From the NCBI RefSeq assembly GCF_028369055.1, contig NZ_JAQNCZ010000001.1, forward strand, positions 62,001 through 126,000: 64,000 nt of DNA, in the 5' to 3' direction. Made by a program: the position numbers and the translations under genes. Every line of letters starts with the position of its first letter. Positions within the stretch are counted from its first letter, which is position 1. Shown here piece after piece: positions 44,588-54,720 of this stretch. A model generated the notes under the pieces. The model saw nothing but the letters and a program-made list of their open reading frames with translations, was not told the DNA's origin and did not search any database. Origin of the DNA: Cognatishimia sp. SS12 (GTDB taxonomy: Bacteria > Pseudomonadota > Alphaproteobacteria > Rhodobacterales > Rhodobacteraceae).

Positions 44588-46546
44588 TCAAACATCCAAC
44601 TCCTCCACAAAACGTGCGTTCTCTTGGATGTACTCAAACCGTTTTTCCGGTTTCTTGCCCATCAAACGCTCGACAAGGTCGCCGGTTTCGCCGGGTTCAT
44701 CTTCGTCAATCGTCACGCGGATCAATTTGCGTGACGCCGGGTCCATTGTGGTTTCTTTCAAATCTTTGGCGTCCATCTCACCCAGACCCTTGAAACGGCT
44801 GACGTCGATCTTGCCCTTGCCGCCGAGGCCTTTTTCCAGATAGGCGTCACGCTCGGCCTCATCGACGCAATAAACGCGCCGCGCGCCCTGGGTCAGGCGG
44901 AAGAGAGGCGGGCAGGCCAAATACAGGTGGCCTTGGTCGATCATCGGGCGCATTTGGGTAAAGAAGAATGTCATTAATAGCGCCGCAATATGCGCGCCGT
45001 CGACATCCGCATCGGTCATGATGATGATCTTGTCATAGCGCAGATCATCGACGTTGAATCTGGTGCCAAGCCCAACGCCAAGCGCTTGTGTCAGATCGTT
45101 GATTTCCGCGTTGCTGCCGAGTTTTGAGCTGGCAGCGCCCAGAACATTGAGGATCTTGCCGCGCAGGGGCAGCAGCGCTTGCGTTTTGCGGTTGCGCGCC
45201 ATCTTGGCCGAACCGCCCGCGGAGTCGCCCTCAACAATGAAAAGCTCAGTGCCCTCGCGGTTTGTGGCCGAACAATCCACCAGCTTGCCAGGCAGGCGCA
45301 GTTTCTTGGTGGCGCTTTTGCGCTGGGTTTCTTTTTCTTGTCTGCGACGCAGCCGTTCTTCGGCGCGCAGGACCAGAAAATCCAGAATGGCACCGGCAAA
45401 TTTGGTGTTGGAGGCCAGCCAATTGTCAAAGTGGTCGCGCACGGCGTTTTCCACCAGTCGCTGGGCATCCACCGTGGCCAGCCGATCTTTGGTCTGGCCG
45501 ACAAACTCCGGCTCGCGGATAAAACACGACACCAGCGCGCAGCCGCCGGTGATCAGATCATCGCGGGTGATCTGCGCGGCTTTTTTGTTGTTGGTTAATT
45601 CGCCATAGGCTTTGACGCCTTTGAGGATCGCGGCCCAAAAACCGCCGACATGGGTGCCGCCTTCGGGGGTGGGCACGGTGTTACAGTAGGATTGGATGAA
45701 CCCATCGCGGCTGGGCGTCCAGTTGATCGCCCATTCGACCTTGCCGGGCACGCCGAACCGTTCTTGAAACTCGACCGTGCCAGCAAAGGGCTGCTCGGCA
45801 TAGCTGGTGGAGCCGTTGAGCGATTCATTCAGATAATCCGCGAGACCGCCGGGGAAATGAAAGGTGGCTTCGGTTGGGGTTTCGCCATCTTCGATCGCGG
45901 ATTTCCAGCGGATCTCAACGCCGGAAAACAGATAGGCTTTGGAGCGAATGGATTTGAACAGCCGCGCGGGTTTGAACCGGTGTTTGCCAAAGATCTGTTC
46001 ATCGGCATGGAATGTCACCGTGGTGCCGCGCCGATTGGGGGCTGCGCCGATTTTCTCAACCGGGCCAAGCGGATGGCCACGCGAAAACCGCTGTTCAAAC
46101 AGCTCTTTGTTGCGGGCCACCTGCACAACCATGGAATCAGAGAGCGCGTTCACCACCGAGGCCCCAACCCCGTGCAGACCGCCCGAAGTTTGATAGGCTT
46201 TGCCCGAAAATTTACCGCCGGCGTGCAGGGTGCACAGGATCACTTCAAGCGCGGATTTATCGGGGAATTTCGGGTGCGGATCAATTGGAATGCCGCGCCC
46301 GTTGTCGCGAACGGTGATGGCGTAATCGGCGTGCAGCTCCACTTCGATGCGGTTGGCGTGGCCAGCCACAGCCTCGTCCATCGAGTTGTCCAGAACCTCC
46401 GCCACCATATGGTGCAGCGCCCGTTCGTCCGTGCCGCCGATATACATGCCCGGGCGTTTGCGCACGGGCTCCAGCCCTTCGAGCACCTCGATGGAGGAGG
46501 CGTCATAGGTTTGGTCTGTTTCTGTTTCCGTCAGAAGATCGGTCAT
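44588..46546 (-). CDS. parE: DNA topoisomerase IV subunit B
   Basis: ParE is the ATPase subunit of topoisomerase IV, which unlinks daughter chromosomes. The 652 residues hold the GHKL ATPase (EVLDNSMDEA, TSGGLHGVGASVVNALS), the transducer domain, and the TOPRIM domain with VEGDSAGGSAKMARNR and IMTDADVDGAHI. GyrB is excluded by the shorter length and the LLPLRGKILNV context usual for ParE. ATG 46546 is preceded by only a weak GAGC. parC is not in the window. Confidence 0.94.
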   Translation of the reverse strand: MTDLLTETETDQTYDASSIEVLEGLEPVRKRPGMYIGGTDERALHHMVAEVLDNSMDEAVAGHANRIEVELHADYAITVRDNGRGIPIDPHPKFPDKSALEVILCTLHAGGKFSGKAYQTSGGLHGVGASVVNALSDSMVVQVARNKELFEQRFSRGHPLGPVEKIGAAPNRRGTTVTFHADEQIFGKHRFKPARLFKSIRSKAYLFSGVEIRWKSAIEDGETPTEATFHFPGGLADYLNESLNGSTSYAEQPFAGTVEFQERFGVPGKVEWAINWTPSRDGFIQSYCNTVPTPEGGTHVGGFWAAILKGVKAYGELTNNKKAAQITRDDLITGGCALVSCFIREPEFVGQTKDRLATVDAQRLVENAVRDHFDNWLASNTKFAGAILDFLVLRAEERLRRRQEKETQRKSATKKLRLPGKLVDCSATNREGTELFIVEGDSAGGSAKMARNRKTQALLPLRGKILNVLGAASSKLGSNAEINDLTQALGVGLGTRFNVDDLRYDKIIIMTDADVDGAHIAALLMTFFFTQMRPMIDQGHLYLACPPLFRLTQGARRVYCVDEAERDAYLEKGLGGKGKIDVSRFKGLGEMDAKDLKETTMDPASRKLIRVTIDEDEPGETGDLVERLMGKKPEKRFEYIQENARFVEELDV

Positions 46547-46704
46547 GCGCTGCTCAATTTGTTTTGATTGCTTTCATTATTCCACCAGCCGGATGCTGGG
46601 GCAAGGCGCATATGGTTTTATAGGGCTGTTACTTTGCTGTGGTTCACTTTGGAGGGCGTTCCCAAATGCACATTTTTGAATAGGTTATTGTTTGTAAACC
46701 AATT

Positions 46705-46720
46705 TCATATTGCAATATGA
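46705..46720. promoter_or_regulatory. 16-bp palindrome upstream of the unassigned gene
   Basis: TCATATTGCAATATGA is a perfect 16-bp inverted repeat in an AT-rich leader about 60 bp before the preferred GTG start at 46780. It also contains an in-frame ATG (46717), which would be a start without a Shine-Dalgarno site. The symmetry suggests an operator for the downstream gene. Confidence 0.5.
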
Positions 46721-46779
46721 GACTTTTGCACGCAGGGTTGAGCGTAGAGGCAGAATACACCCCAAAGGAGAGAAGTGTC

Positions 46780-47760
46780 GTGGTCTACAATGACACCATG
46801 GGGTCCTTGGGTCGATCACTCGGCCCCGCCGCGCGTGAAAGCGAGCGGCAGGAGAAGGACAGGCAGAAGCGGGCGATGGAGCGATCCAACGCCAAGTATA
46901 TTCATGAGCTGGACAGTTATATTCGGCACATCACGGGGCTGCACCATGAGCTGATCGCCCCCATCGACTGGAAGGGCCTGGCCGGGCGTCCGGCCCCCCA
47001 ACCCCCTGAGATCGATCTGCAAAATTCGCAGCGCATGCGCAGCCAGCTGGCACATCATGAGCCGGGGTTCGTGGAATGGCTGATGGGGCGGGGCAAGCAG
47101 ACGCGCGATGCGCTGGAGCGCGCGCTTCATATCGCCAAGCAGCGTAATCATGATGATATTTTGGTGCAGTTGACCCCCTATCATCGCCAAGTGGCGCAAT
47201 GGGAACGGGAACAGGCCACCTATCATGGCGTCATGCAGGGCGATGATGCGGTGCTGCTGTCGGTGATCAAATCCCAACAGACCTTGTCCAAAATTCACAA
47301 ACTGGGCCGGGGCCTTGGGTTTTCGGTCAACGGCGGGCTGATTCACGCGGTGCTATCCCTGCATGACCAAAGCATCGTCCCAGACTTTCACCTGAAATAC
47401 ATGCCCAGCGGCAAGCTGACCGAACTGAAGATGCCGCGGGAAAAATCCATGCGCCTCTATCGCGCTTATGCTGCGAGCGCGACGCTCAAAGTGGCGTCTG
47501 ACCTATTCCGTTTGGTGCCCGCTGATGTGCTTGTCGTGTCATGCATCGCGCCCTGCCACGTGACCGAGAGCGCCTATGACGAAGATTGGCCAGTGCTCTC
47601 CGCGGCCTTTAAACGGGATCGGTTCGAGCAGGTGGATTTGCCCAATATCGAAGCTTTGCCCGCGCTCAGCCGGTTCAAAGTGGCCGAAGCCTTTCATCCA
47701 ACGCACGGGTTTGGACGTATCGCGCCGATCATCGACATTCCGGCGCGCATGGCGGTCTAA
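46780..47760 (+). CDS. Hypothetical protein, about 326 residues
   Basis: I do not recognise this protein with confidence. The preferred start is GTG 46780, preceded by AAAGGAGAG at a good distance; an ATG at 46717 lies inside a palindrome with no ribosome site. The N-terminal part is charged and helical (ARESERQEKDRQKRAMERSN). The C-terminal third has PSGKLTELKMPREKSMRLYRAY and a segment LVPADVLVVSC that vaguely recall the C-terminal region of some DUF4236-containing proteins, without the DUF4236 domain itself. It is monocistronic and divergent from parE. Confidence 0.6.
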   Translation: MVYNDTMGSLGRSLGPAARESERQEKDRQKRAMERSNAKYIHELDSYIRHITGLHHELIAPIDWKGLAGRPAPQPPEIDLQNSQRMRSQLAHHEPGFVEWLMGRGKQTRDALERALHIAKQRNHDDILVQLTPYHRQVAQWEREQATYHGVMQGDDAVLLSVIKSQQTLSKIHKLGRGLGFSVNGGLIHAVLSLHDQSIVPDFHLKYMPSGKLTELKMPREKSMRLYRAYAASATLKVASDLFRLVPADVLVVSCIAPCHVTESAYDEDWPVLSAAFKRDRFEQVDLPNIEALPALSRFKVAEAFHPTHGFGRIAPIIDIPARMAV

Positions 47761-47886
47761 CGCACTGCCAGCTTTCAGAATGTGAAAGCGCGACAATAGG
47801 TTCTTGCAATTGCGCACTTTCCGGGTGCGCAGGGGCACGGCTTCCTGTAAATGACGCGCAACATTCTTTCCTTCGGAGGGCTGCGC

Positions 47887-49305
47887 GTGGCTGATCATTC
47901 CCTGGACCCCAAAGACTGGGACGCATTCCGTGCCGAGGCGCGGGCGCTGCTGGACGATTGTATTGACCAGATGCAAGCGGCAGGTGAACGCCCATGGACC
48001 CATGTGCCCGACGGGCTTGAGGCGCGGTATGCGATTGGGCAGGGCGGTGATGTCATGCAGCGGCTGCGCGATGATGTGATGCCCTATCACGCTGGCAATA
48101 CCCATCCGAAATATTGGGGATGGGTGCAAGGGTCGGGCCTGGCGACTGATGTGATGGCGGGTATGGTCACGGCGGTGATGAACTCCAATTGCGGCGGGCG
48201 CAACCACGGGGCCAATTATATGGAGCGCGCGGTCATCGACTGGGCGCGCCAACAGATGGGCATGCCCGAGGGCGCATCCGGCGTTCTGGTGACGGGCACC
48301 TCGCAAGCCACGGTGATCAGCTTTGCCGCCGCCCGGCTGCGGGCGTTGGGGCCAGAGGTGCGCGCGGTTGGTCAAGGCGGGGCAGAGTTGACCTGCTATG
48401 CGGGGCAGGGCGTGCATAATGCCACCCGCAAAGCGCTTGAGCTATTGGGGATTGGCGCGGCAAACCTGCGGTTCGTGCCGCTGGTCGACGGGCAGATGGA
48501 CTGCGCGGAATTGCGCAAAATGATTGCCGAGGATCGCGCAGCCGGCAAAACTCCGTTTCTGGTTGTCGGCACGGCAGGATCGGTAGATCTCGGCCTGTTT
48601 GACGATTTCAACGCGCTGGCGGATCTCGTTGCTGATGAAAAGCTGTGGCTCCATGTCGATGGGGCCTTTGGGGCCTGGACCCGTCTTGCGGATGCACCTT
48701 ATCGCCAACTGACCGATGGGATTGGCCGCGCGGATTCCATCGCGCTTGATTTTCATAAATGGATGTATGTCGGCTATGATTGCGGATTGGCCCTGATCCG
48801 CGATGAGGCCGAGCATCGCGCCGCCTTTGCCGCGCGCCCGGTTTACCTAAGTGGCAAGGACCGCGGTGTGGCCAGCGGCGATCCATGGTATTGCGACTAT
48901 GGCATTGACCTGTCGCGCGGCAACCGAGCGCTCAAGGTCTGGCTGGGGCTGGAAACCCATGGGGCAGAGGCCTTTGGCGCGGCGATCACCTTCAACTGCG
49001 AATTGGCGCGCTTTATGGCTGAGGTGGTGGAAAGCCACGAAAACATGGCCGTGGCACGCCAGCCGGTGTCCAATGTGTGCGTCTTTACCCTGCGGGCGGA
49101 CCTGCCAGAGGTGGCGCAATCTGCTTTGAACACCCAGGTGGCAGTTGAGCTGCAGGAAAATGGTGAAGCGGTCTTCTCCACCACCATTGTCGATGGGGTT
49201 GAAATGTTGCGGGCCGCAATTGTGAACCACCGCAGCACACGTGATGATGTGCGCGAGGCCGTGGCTGCCGCCGCGCGCGCCGCCGAAGCGATCAGCGCGC
49301 GTTAA
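47887..49305 (+). CDS. Pyridoxal-phosphate-dependent decarboxylase (group II family)
   Basis: A 472-residue enzyme of the aromatic-L-amino-acid/glutamate decarboxylase family. It has the PLP-binding Lys in ALDFHKWMYVGYDCG, the Asp-Gly of WLHVDGAFGAW, and VTGTSQATVISFAAAR around the phosphate-binding region. The substrate is uncertain: aromatic amino acids, glutamate or an aspartate-like acid. GTG 47887 after GGAGGG is preferred to ATG 47851, which has no ribosome site. The stop shares TTAA with the convergent DUF2461 gene. Confidence 0.85.
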   Translation: MADHSLDPKDWDAFRAEARALLDDCIDQMQAAGERPWTHVPDGLEARYAIGQGGDVMQRLRDDVMPYHAGNTHPKYWGWVQGSGLATDVMAGMVTAVMNSNCGGRNHGANYMERAVIDWARQQMGMPEGASGVLVTGTSQATVISFAAARLRALGPEVRAVGQGGAELTCYAGQGVHNATRKALELLGIGAANLRFVPLVDGQMDCAELRKMIAEDRAAGKTPFLVVGTAGSVDLGLFDDFNALADLVADEKLWLHVDGAFGAWTRLADAPYRQLTDGIGRADSIALDFHKWMYVGYDCGLALIRDEAEHRAAFAARPVYLSGKDRGVASGDPWYCDYGIDLSRGNRALKVWLGLETHGAEAFGAAITFNCELARFMAEVVESHENMAVARQPVSNVCVFTLRADLPEVAQSALNTQVAVELQENGEAVFSTTIVDGVEMLRAAIVNHRSTRDDVREAVAAAARAAEAISAR

Positions 49306-49955
49306 ATCACCTGCGACAGCTTTTGCGTCAGTGGCAGAAGCGCAGCGAAATCTGCCATCACGATCTTGACCGGCGCTTTCATCGCGCCGGGCTGGTGGTC
49401 ACGCCAGGCCGATAACCCTTTGCGCCGCAGGTATTCGCTGCGCGGATGGTCTTTGGCATAGGGCGGCGGCACGCGCTTAAGCTCTGGCTCGGTCACGCGA
49501 AACCCCTGATCGCGCAGCATCTCAGCCTCGGCAATCAGATCGCTGCCTAAGGGGCCGTCAATCAGCGCGCGCCAATGCGTCAGCGTGGCTTTTTCAAACC
49601 CCATAAGCCCGGCACCAACGGACAGGTGATCAAGCCCAATACCAAAAAACCACCCCATGGGTTGGCGCGCCTCGTTCTCGGTGGTCCAGAGCATGTGTAG
49701 ATGTGTGTGATAGGGGGGCTTGTCTTTGGAAAACCGCACATCGCGATTGGCGCGAAAGAGTTTCGGTTTGGCCGGTTTGCCGGTGAGCTTTTCCAGATCA
49801 GCCGCAACTTGCGCAAGCAGATGTTCGGCGGGGCGCTTCAGCTCTGCCTCATAGCGGGGCTTCTGGGACAGAAACCAGTCGCGTGTATTGTTCTCTGCCA
49901 GTTCAGACAGGAAACGGCGGGTGTCGGGCACAAGCGACTGAAATGAGTCGGTCAT
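49302..49955 (-). CDS. TIGR02453/DUF2461 family protein
   Basis: A 217-residue protein of the DUF2461 family. Typical parts are FLSELAENNTRDWFLSQKPRYE near the start, FRANRDVRFSKDKPPYHTHLH in the middle and GIGLDHLSVGAGLMG. No catalytic activity is established that I know of. AAGGAG precedes ATG 49955; an open frame to 50114 is rejected. Its stop overlaps that of the decarboxylase gene by TTAA. It is divergent from the second MATE transporter. Confidence 0.88.
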   Translation of the reverse strand: MTDSFQSLVPDTRRFLSELAENNTRDWFLSQKPRYEAELKRPAEHLLAQVAADLEKLTGKPAKPKLFRANRDVRFSKDKPPYHTHLHMLWTTENEARQPMGWFFGIGLDHLSVGAGLMGFEKATLTHWRALIDGPLGSDLIAEAEMLRDQGFRVTEPELKRVPPPYAKDHPRSEYLRRKGLSAWRDHQPGAMKAPVKIVMADFAALLPLTQKLSQVI

Positions 49956-50092
49956 AGCGAACTCCTTGCTTTCATGGCAGTTTTGCGATGATCGCGGTCT
50001 GGGTCCAGCTTTTTCTGCGATGTTTTTACTTTGCCTATTTGCTGTGCAGAACGACCTTGCCAAGGGGCTGAGCGCTCCGTACTGATCGAGAT

Positions 50093-51466
50093 ATGGATCA
50101 AATTGAGATGACATACCGCCAGCACCTGCGCGCTTTGCTGACCCTCGGGCTGCCGCTTGTGGGCGGGCATGTGGCGCAGTTTTCGATCAATTTGACCGAT
50201 ACGCTGATGCTGGGGTGGTATGATGTCGAGGCGCTGGCAGCGGTGGTTCTGGGGGCCCAGGTGTTTTTTCTGACCTATATTCTCGGCTCGGGTTTTGCCT
50301 TTGCGGTTATGCCCATGGTGGCCGAGGCGGCGGCGCAGAATGATAACACGGCCATTCGCCGGATCACACGCATGGCGCTATGGCTGTCGGTGTTGTTCGG
50401 CCTGCTGGCGATGCCGCTGTTCTGGTATGCCGCGCCGGTCCTGGTGGGGTTGGGGCAGGACCCGAAACTGTCGGGGATGGCGCAGGATTATCTGCGTATT
50501 GCCGGCCCGGGGCTGTTTCCGGCGCTGATTGTGATGGTGCTGAAAAGCTATCTTGCCGCGCTGGAACACACACGAGTCGTGTTCTGGATCACCGTCGTTG
50601 CGGCAGCGACCAACGCTGTGGTGAACTATGCGCTTATCTTTGGTAATTGGGGCGCACCCGAACTGGGTATCGCCGGGGCGGCAGTTGCCTCACTTGCAGT
50701 CAATTTGGTGATGGTGATTGGCGCGATCTTCTATGCGCAGCGGATCCTGCCGCAAGACGAACTCTTTGTGCGCCTCTGGAAGCCGGACTGGGCCGCCGCG
50801 CGCCAGGTTTTTGTGGTCGGGGTGCCGGTAGGTTTGACCACATTGGCCGAGGTGGGCCTGTTTGCCGCTGGTGCGTTGATGATCGGATGGATCGGTATCG
50901 TTGAGCTTGCCGCACATGGCATTGCCATCAATCTCGCGGGGCTGATGTTTATGGTGCATCTGGGGCTGAGCAACGCCGCCACCGTGCGCGCGGGATCGGC
51001 TATGGGCAAGAAAGACGCTGAGCATCTGGCGCGCGGTGCGCGCACAGCGATTTGCGTGAGCATGTGTTACGCCGTCTTTTCAATTTTCATCTTTGTGACC
51101 CAATCCGAATTGCTGGTGTCGCTGTTCCTCAATCGGCAGGATGAAAATTTCGCGGCCATACTTGAGGTCGGCAAATTGCTGCTCGTTGCGGCCGCATTGT
51201 TTCAGTTTGTCGATGGGGCGCAGGCCATGGCGCTGGGCGTTTTGCGCGGCATTCTGGATACGCGCGGGCCGATGATCATGGCAGCGATCAGCTATTGGCT
51301 GATCGGTGTGCCGTTCAGCTATTTTGCCGGATTTGTGCTCGGTTGGGGCGCTTTGGGAGTGTGGTTCGGCCTTGCGCTTGGTCTGGGCGTGGCCGCGCTG
51401 CTTTTGATGCTGCGGTTCTGGCATCAGCAGATGTCAGTGTTGCGCCTGCGTTTTGCCACGGTTTAA
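50093..51466 (+). CDS. MATE-family efflux transporter (NorM-like)
   Basis: A 457-residue membrane protein with about twelve transmembrane helices in two repeats, of the NorM branch of MATE exporters (LGLPLVGGHVAQFSINLTDTLMLGW at the start, LGLSNAATVRAGSAMG opening the second half). It likely exports cationic compounds with Na+ or H+ antiport. It is more distant from the DinF-like MATE at 22.5 kb than a recent duplicate would be. ATG 50093 and ATG 50108 are both possible; neither has a strong ribosome site. The stop overlaps the convergent gene by TTAA. Confidence 0.9.
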   Translation: MDQIEMTYRQHLRALLTLGLPLVGGHVAQFSINLTDTLMLGWYDVEALAAVVLGAQVFFLTYILGSGFAFAVMPMVAEAAAQNDNTAIRRITRMALWLSVLFGLLAMPLFWYAAPVLVGLGQDPKLSGMAQDYLRIAGPGLFPALIVMVLKSYLAALEHTRVVFWITVVAAATNAVVNYALIFGNWGAPELGIAGAAVASLAVNLVMVIGAIFYAQRILPQDELFVRLWKPDWAAARQVFVVGVPVGLTTLAEVGLFAAGALMIGWIGIVELAAHGIAINLAGLMFMVHLGLSNAATVRAGSAMGKKDAEHLARGARTAICVSMCYAVFSIFIFVTQSELLVSLFLNRQDENFAAILEVGKLLLVAAALFQFVDGAQAMALGVLRGILDTRGPMIMAAISYWLIGVPFSYFAGFVLGWGALGVWFGLALGLGVAALLLMLRFWHQQMSVLRLRFATV

Positions 51467-51873
51467 TCGCCGGAATTTTGCATCAGTTTTTCGGCCTTTT
51501 TGCGGACCAACACGCTGCGCAGATCGTGCATCGCCATCAATAGCGTGTCCGTCACCATATCTAGCTGCTCGGGTTCTGCCTGACTTTGCGCCCAATGGCT
51601 GACCTCATGCAGCTTGTCGATGGTGCGCAGGATGTCGTCCATCTGCCGCCATTGCAGGGTTTCGCGGCGATCCGCCAGCCAGGTTTCAATCGCTGCCAGA
51701 TCTGCCTCGGATAGGGTGCGGTCGCCCTGCGGGCGGATGTCACCGCTGCGAAGAACAACCGTGGCAATCGGGTCCATCTCGATCCGGCGATGCCGGTTTT
51801 CGCTGTCCACCCGAAACACCGTGGCCCCGTTGTCACGGGTGCGAAAGAAATATTCGGGCAGATCAACGGACAT
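51463..51873 (-). CDS. Conserved hypothetical protein
   Basis: A 136-residue soluble protein that I cannot name. The start MSVDLPEYFFRTRDNGATVFRVD suggests a small beta-sheet part, followed by a helical C-terminal half (LSEADLAAIETWLADRR, DILRTIDKLHEVSHWAQ). Such a layout is known to me only from uncharacterised alphaproteobacterial proteins. It lies 21 bp after the aminotransferase gene and could be in its operon. Its stop shares TTAA with the MATE gene. Confidence 0.65.
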   Translation of the reverse strand: MSVDLPEYFFRTRDNGATVFRVDSENRHRRIEMDPIATVVLRSGDIRPQGDRTLSEADLAAIETWLADRRETLQWRQMDDILRTIDKLHEVSHWAQSQAEPEQLDMVTDTLLMAMHDLRSVLVRKKAEKLMQNSGD

Positions 51874-51894
51874 GGGGACCTCCGGGTTTTTGGA

Positions 51895-53106
<1,212 letters not shown>

Positions 53107-53245
53107 TTAATAAGATGCGTTGCGCAAGTCTTAGACAGTGGGGCAGGGCCATTCAAGCGCGAAGGCAGATCAGCTTGCTGTCTGGCGCGCGCAGAGGTAT
53201 TGCAAGGGCGTCTGCCCGATCAAACGCTATGCAGAGGATGTCAGA

Positions 53246-53518
53246 ATGACCAGCACCCCGGAACTCCGCGAACACCGTCTGAAACGGATGCAGATGCGCT
53301 CCATGCGCCGTGGGATCAAGGAGATGGACATTATCCTCAGCCGCTATGCGGAGGCGAAGCTGCCCGGTATGAGTGCTGCAGAGCTGGATCACTATGATGC
53401 GCTGCTGCATGAAAACGATCAGGACCTCTATCAATGGGTCAGCGGCCAGAAAGATGCGCCGGAAAAATTCCAAGCCTTGATCGCCGATATCGCCGCCCTT
53501 ATGGCGCAGCCAAAATAG
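53246..53518 (+). CDS. sdhE: Succinate dehydrogenase assembly factor 2 (FAD assembly)
   Basis: SdhE helps attach FAD covalently to the SdhA flavoprotein. The 90-residue protein has the diagnostic RGIKEMD (RGxxE) motif at about residue 20-26, then DHYDALLHENDQDLYQWV with the conserved acidic and Trp residues. GAGG stands before ATG 53246. The open frame reaches back to 53138, but those residues do not fit the family. sdh genes themselves are not in the window. Confidence 0.92.
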   Translation: MTSTPELREHRLKRMQMRSMRRGIKEMDIILSRYAEAKLPGMSAAELDHYDALLHENDQDLYQWVSGQKDAPEKFQALIADIAALMAQPK

Positions 53519-53526
53519 CTCGCATT

Positions 53527-53576
53527 TTAGCGAATGCTCGGAATTTAACAGATTTTTCGCGAATTTGTCGGAGTTT
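53527..53576. promoter_or_regulatory. Imperfect direct repeat before the MarR gene
   Basis: TTAGCGAATGCTCGGAATTT (53527-53546) and the similar 21 bases at 53556-53576 (TTCGCGAAT, then TCGGAGTTT) form an imperfect direct repeat about three helical turns apart, 27 bp before the MarR start. The spacing puts both on the same DNA face, so they may be two regulator sites or a promoter region. The assignment is tentative. Confidence 0.35.
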
Positions 53577-53602
53577 GCCTATCGTAACATGCGGAGGCAG
53601 CA

Positions 53603-54100
53603 ATGAGCATACATTCATCGGTCAGCCCAGCAGAGGCGCGCAGTTTCATGTCAGGGTATCTGGATGCGCTCGCTCTGGTCGAGCGGCTGCATCGCTTGTT
53701 GCTGGATGTCATCAAGGATGAATTTGAACGTGTCGGCGTGCTTGAGATCAACGCCGTTCAGGCGCTGTTGCTGTTCAATATTGGCGACAACGAAGTCACC
53801 GCCGGAGAGCTGAAATCTCGTGGTTATTACCAGGGCAGCAATGTCAGTTATAACCTGAAGAAACTGGTCGAAAACGGCTATATGCACCACGAACGTTGCG
53901 CGATTGACCGCCGCTCGGTGCGGGTGCGCCTGACCGAAAAAGGGCGCGGGGTGCGTGATGTGGTGGCGCAGCTGTTTGAAGACCACGCCACCGGGCTGCA
54001 AAGCAAAGGGGTGCTTGGCCCCGAGGGGCTTGAAAATATCACCACCGCGCTTCGGCGGGTTGAACGCTATTGGAGCGATCAGATCCGCTACATTTACTGA
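53603..54100 (+). CDS. MarR-family winged-helix regulator (LdtR-like)
   Basis: A 165-residue MarR-type transcription factor. The winged helix lies at about residues 50-115: LEINAVQALLLFNIG, ELKSRGYYQGSNVSYNLKKLVENGYM as recognition helix, and RSVRVRLTEKGRGV as the wing. Long helices at both ends form the dimer. The RGYYQGSNVSYN recognition helix is typical of LdtR-like regulators of cell-wall L,D-transpeptidases in alphaproteobacteria, as I remember. No target is adjacent, so it probably acts at distant genes. GGAGG precedes ATG 53603. Confidence 0.85.
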   Translation: MSIHSSVSPAEARSFMSGYLDALALVERLHRLLLDVIKDEFERVGVLEINAVQALLLFNIGDNEVTAGELKSRGYYQGSNVSYNLKKLVENGYMHHERCAIDRRSVRVRLTEKGRGVRDVVAQLFEDHATGLQSKGVLGPEGLENITTALRRVERYWSDQIRYIY

Positions 54101-54103
54101 GGC

Positions 54104-54535
54104 TTACCAATGGCCGGTGTTGTCCATGCTGGCCCAGGGTTCCTGCGGCGCAAGCGCATCGCCCGCCTGGAGCAGTTCCACTGAAACATTGTCCGGCGAA
54201 CGCACAAAAGCCATGTGCCCGTCGCGGGGCGGGCGATTGATCGTCACGCCATTGTCCATCAGTTTCTGGCACAGCGCATAGATGTCCTCTACCCGGTAGG
54301 CGAGATGGCCAAAATGCCGGCTGTCGCTGGGCAGCGCGTCATCGCCATCCCAATTGTAGGTCAGCTCTACCGCAACATCCTCTTGGCCCGGCGCGCACAT
54401 GAATACGAGGGTAAAGCGCCCACCTTCGTGCTCGACGCGCCGTGTTTCACGCAGACCCAGCAGTTCATAAAAGGCCTTGGATTTCTCCAGATCCTTCACC
54501 CGGACCATTGTGTGCAGATATTCGATTTTCATCAT
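54104..54535 (-). CDS. gloA: Lactoylglutathione lyase (glyoxalase I)
   Basis: GloA isomerises the hemithioacetal of methylglyoxal and glutathione to S-lactoylglutathione. The 143-residue vicinal-oxygen-chelate protein has the metal ligands in [10 protein letters not shown] (His), VELTYNWD (Glu), FGHLAYRV (His) and VSVELLQ (Glu). The tandem methionines allow a start one codon later. It is convergent with the MarR gene, with only three bases between the stops. Confidence 0.92.
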   Translation of the reverse strand: MMKIEYLHTMVRVKDLEKSKAFYELLGLRETRRVEHEGGRFTLVFMCAPGQEDVAVELTYNWDGDDALPSDSRHFGHLAYRVEDIYALCQKLMDNGVTINRPPRDGHMAFVRSPDNVSVELLQAGDALAPQEPWASMDNTGHW

Positions 54536-54720
54536 GTCGCTCCCATTCCTACAGACAATTTAGCGGGGCAGAACAGATTGTCGAGCGCCAGAAGGCCTCG
54601 GCCGCGTTTGGGCTTATGTGGTGGGATCGAAAAAATCGCCCGCCAGATATAGCGTGGCATGCCGATTTCCGTTATCAGAAAGGCAGCGACAAGCCGCGCG
54701 AGTCTGGCCGGGAGGTGAGG

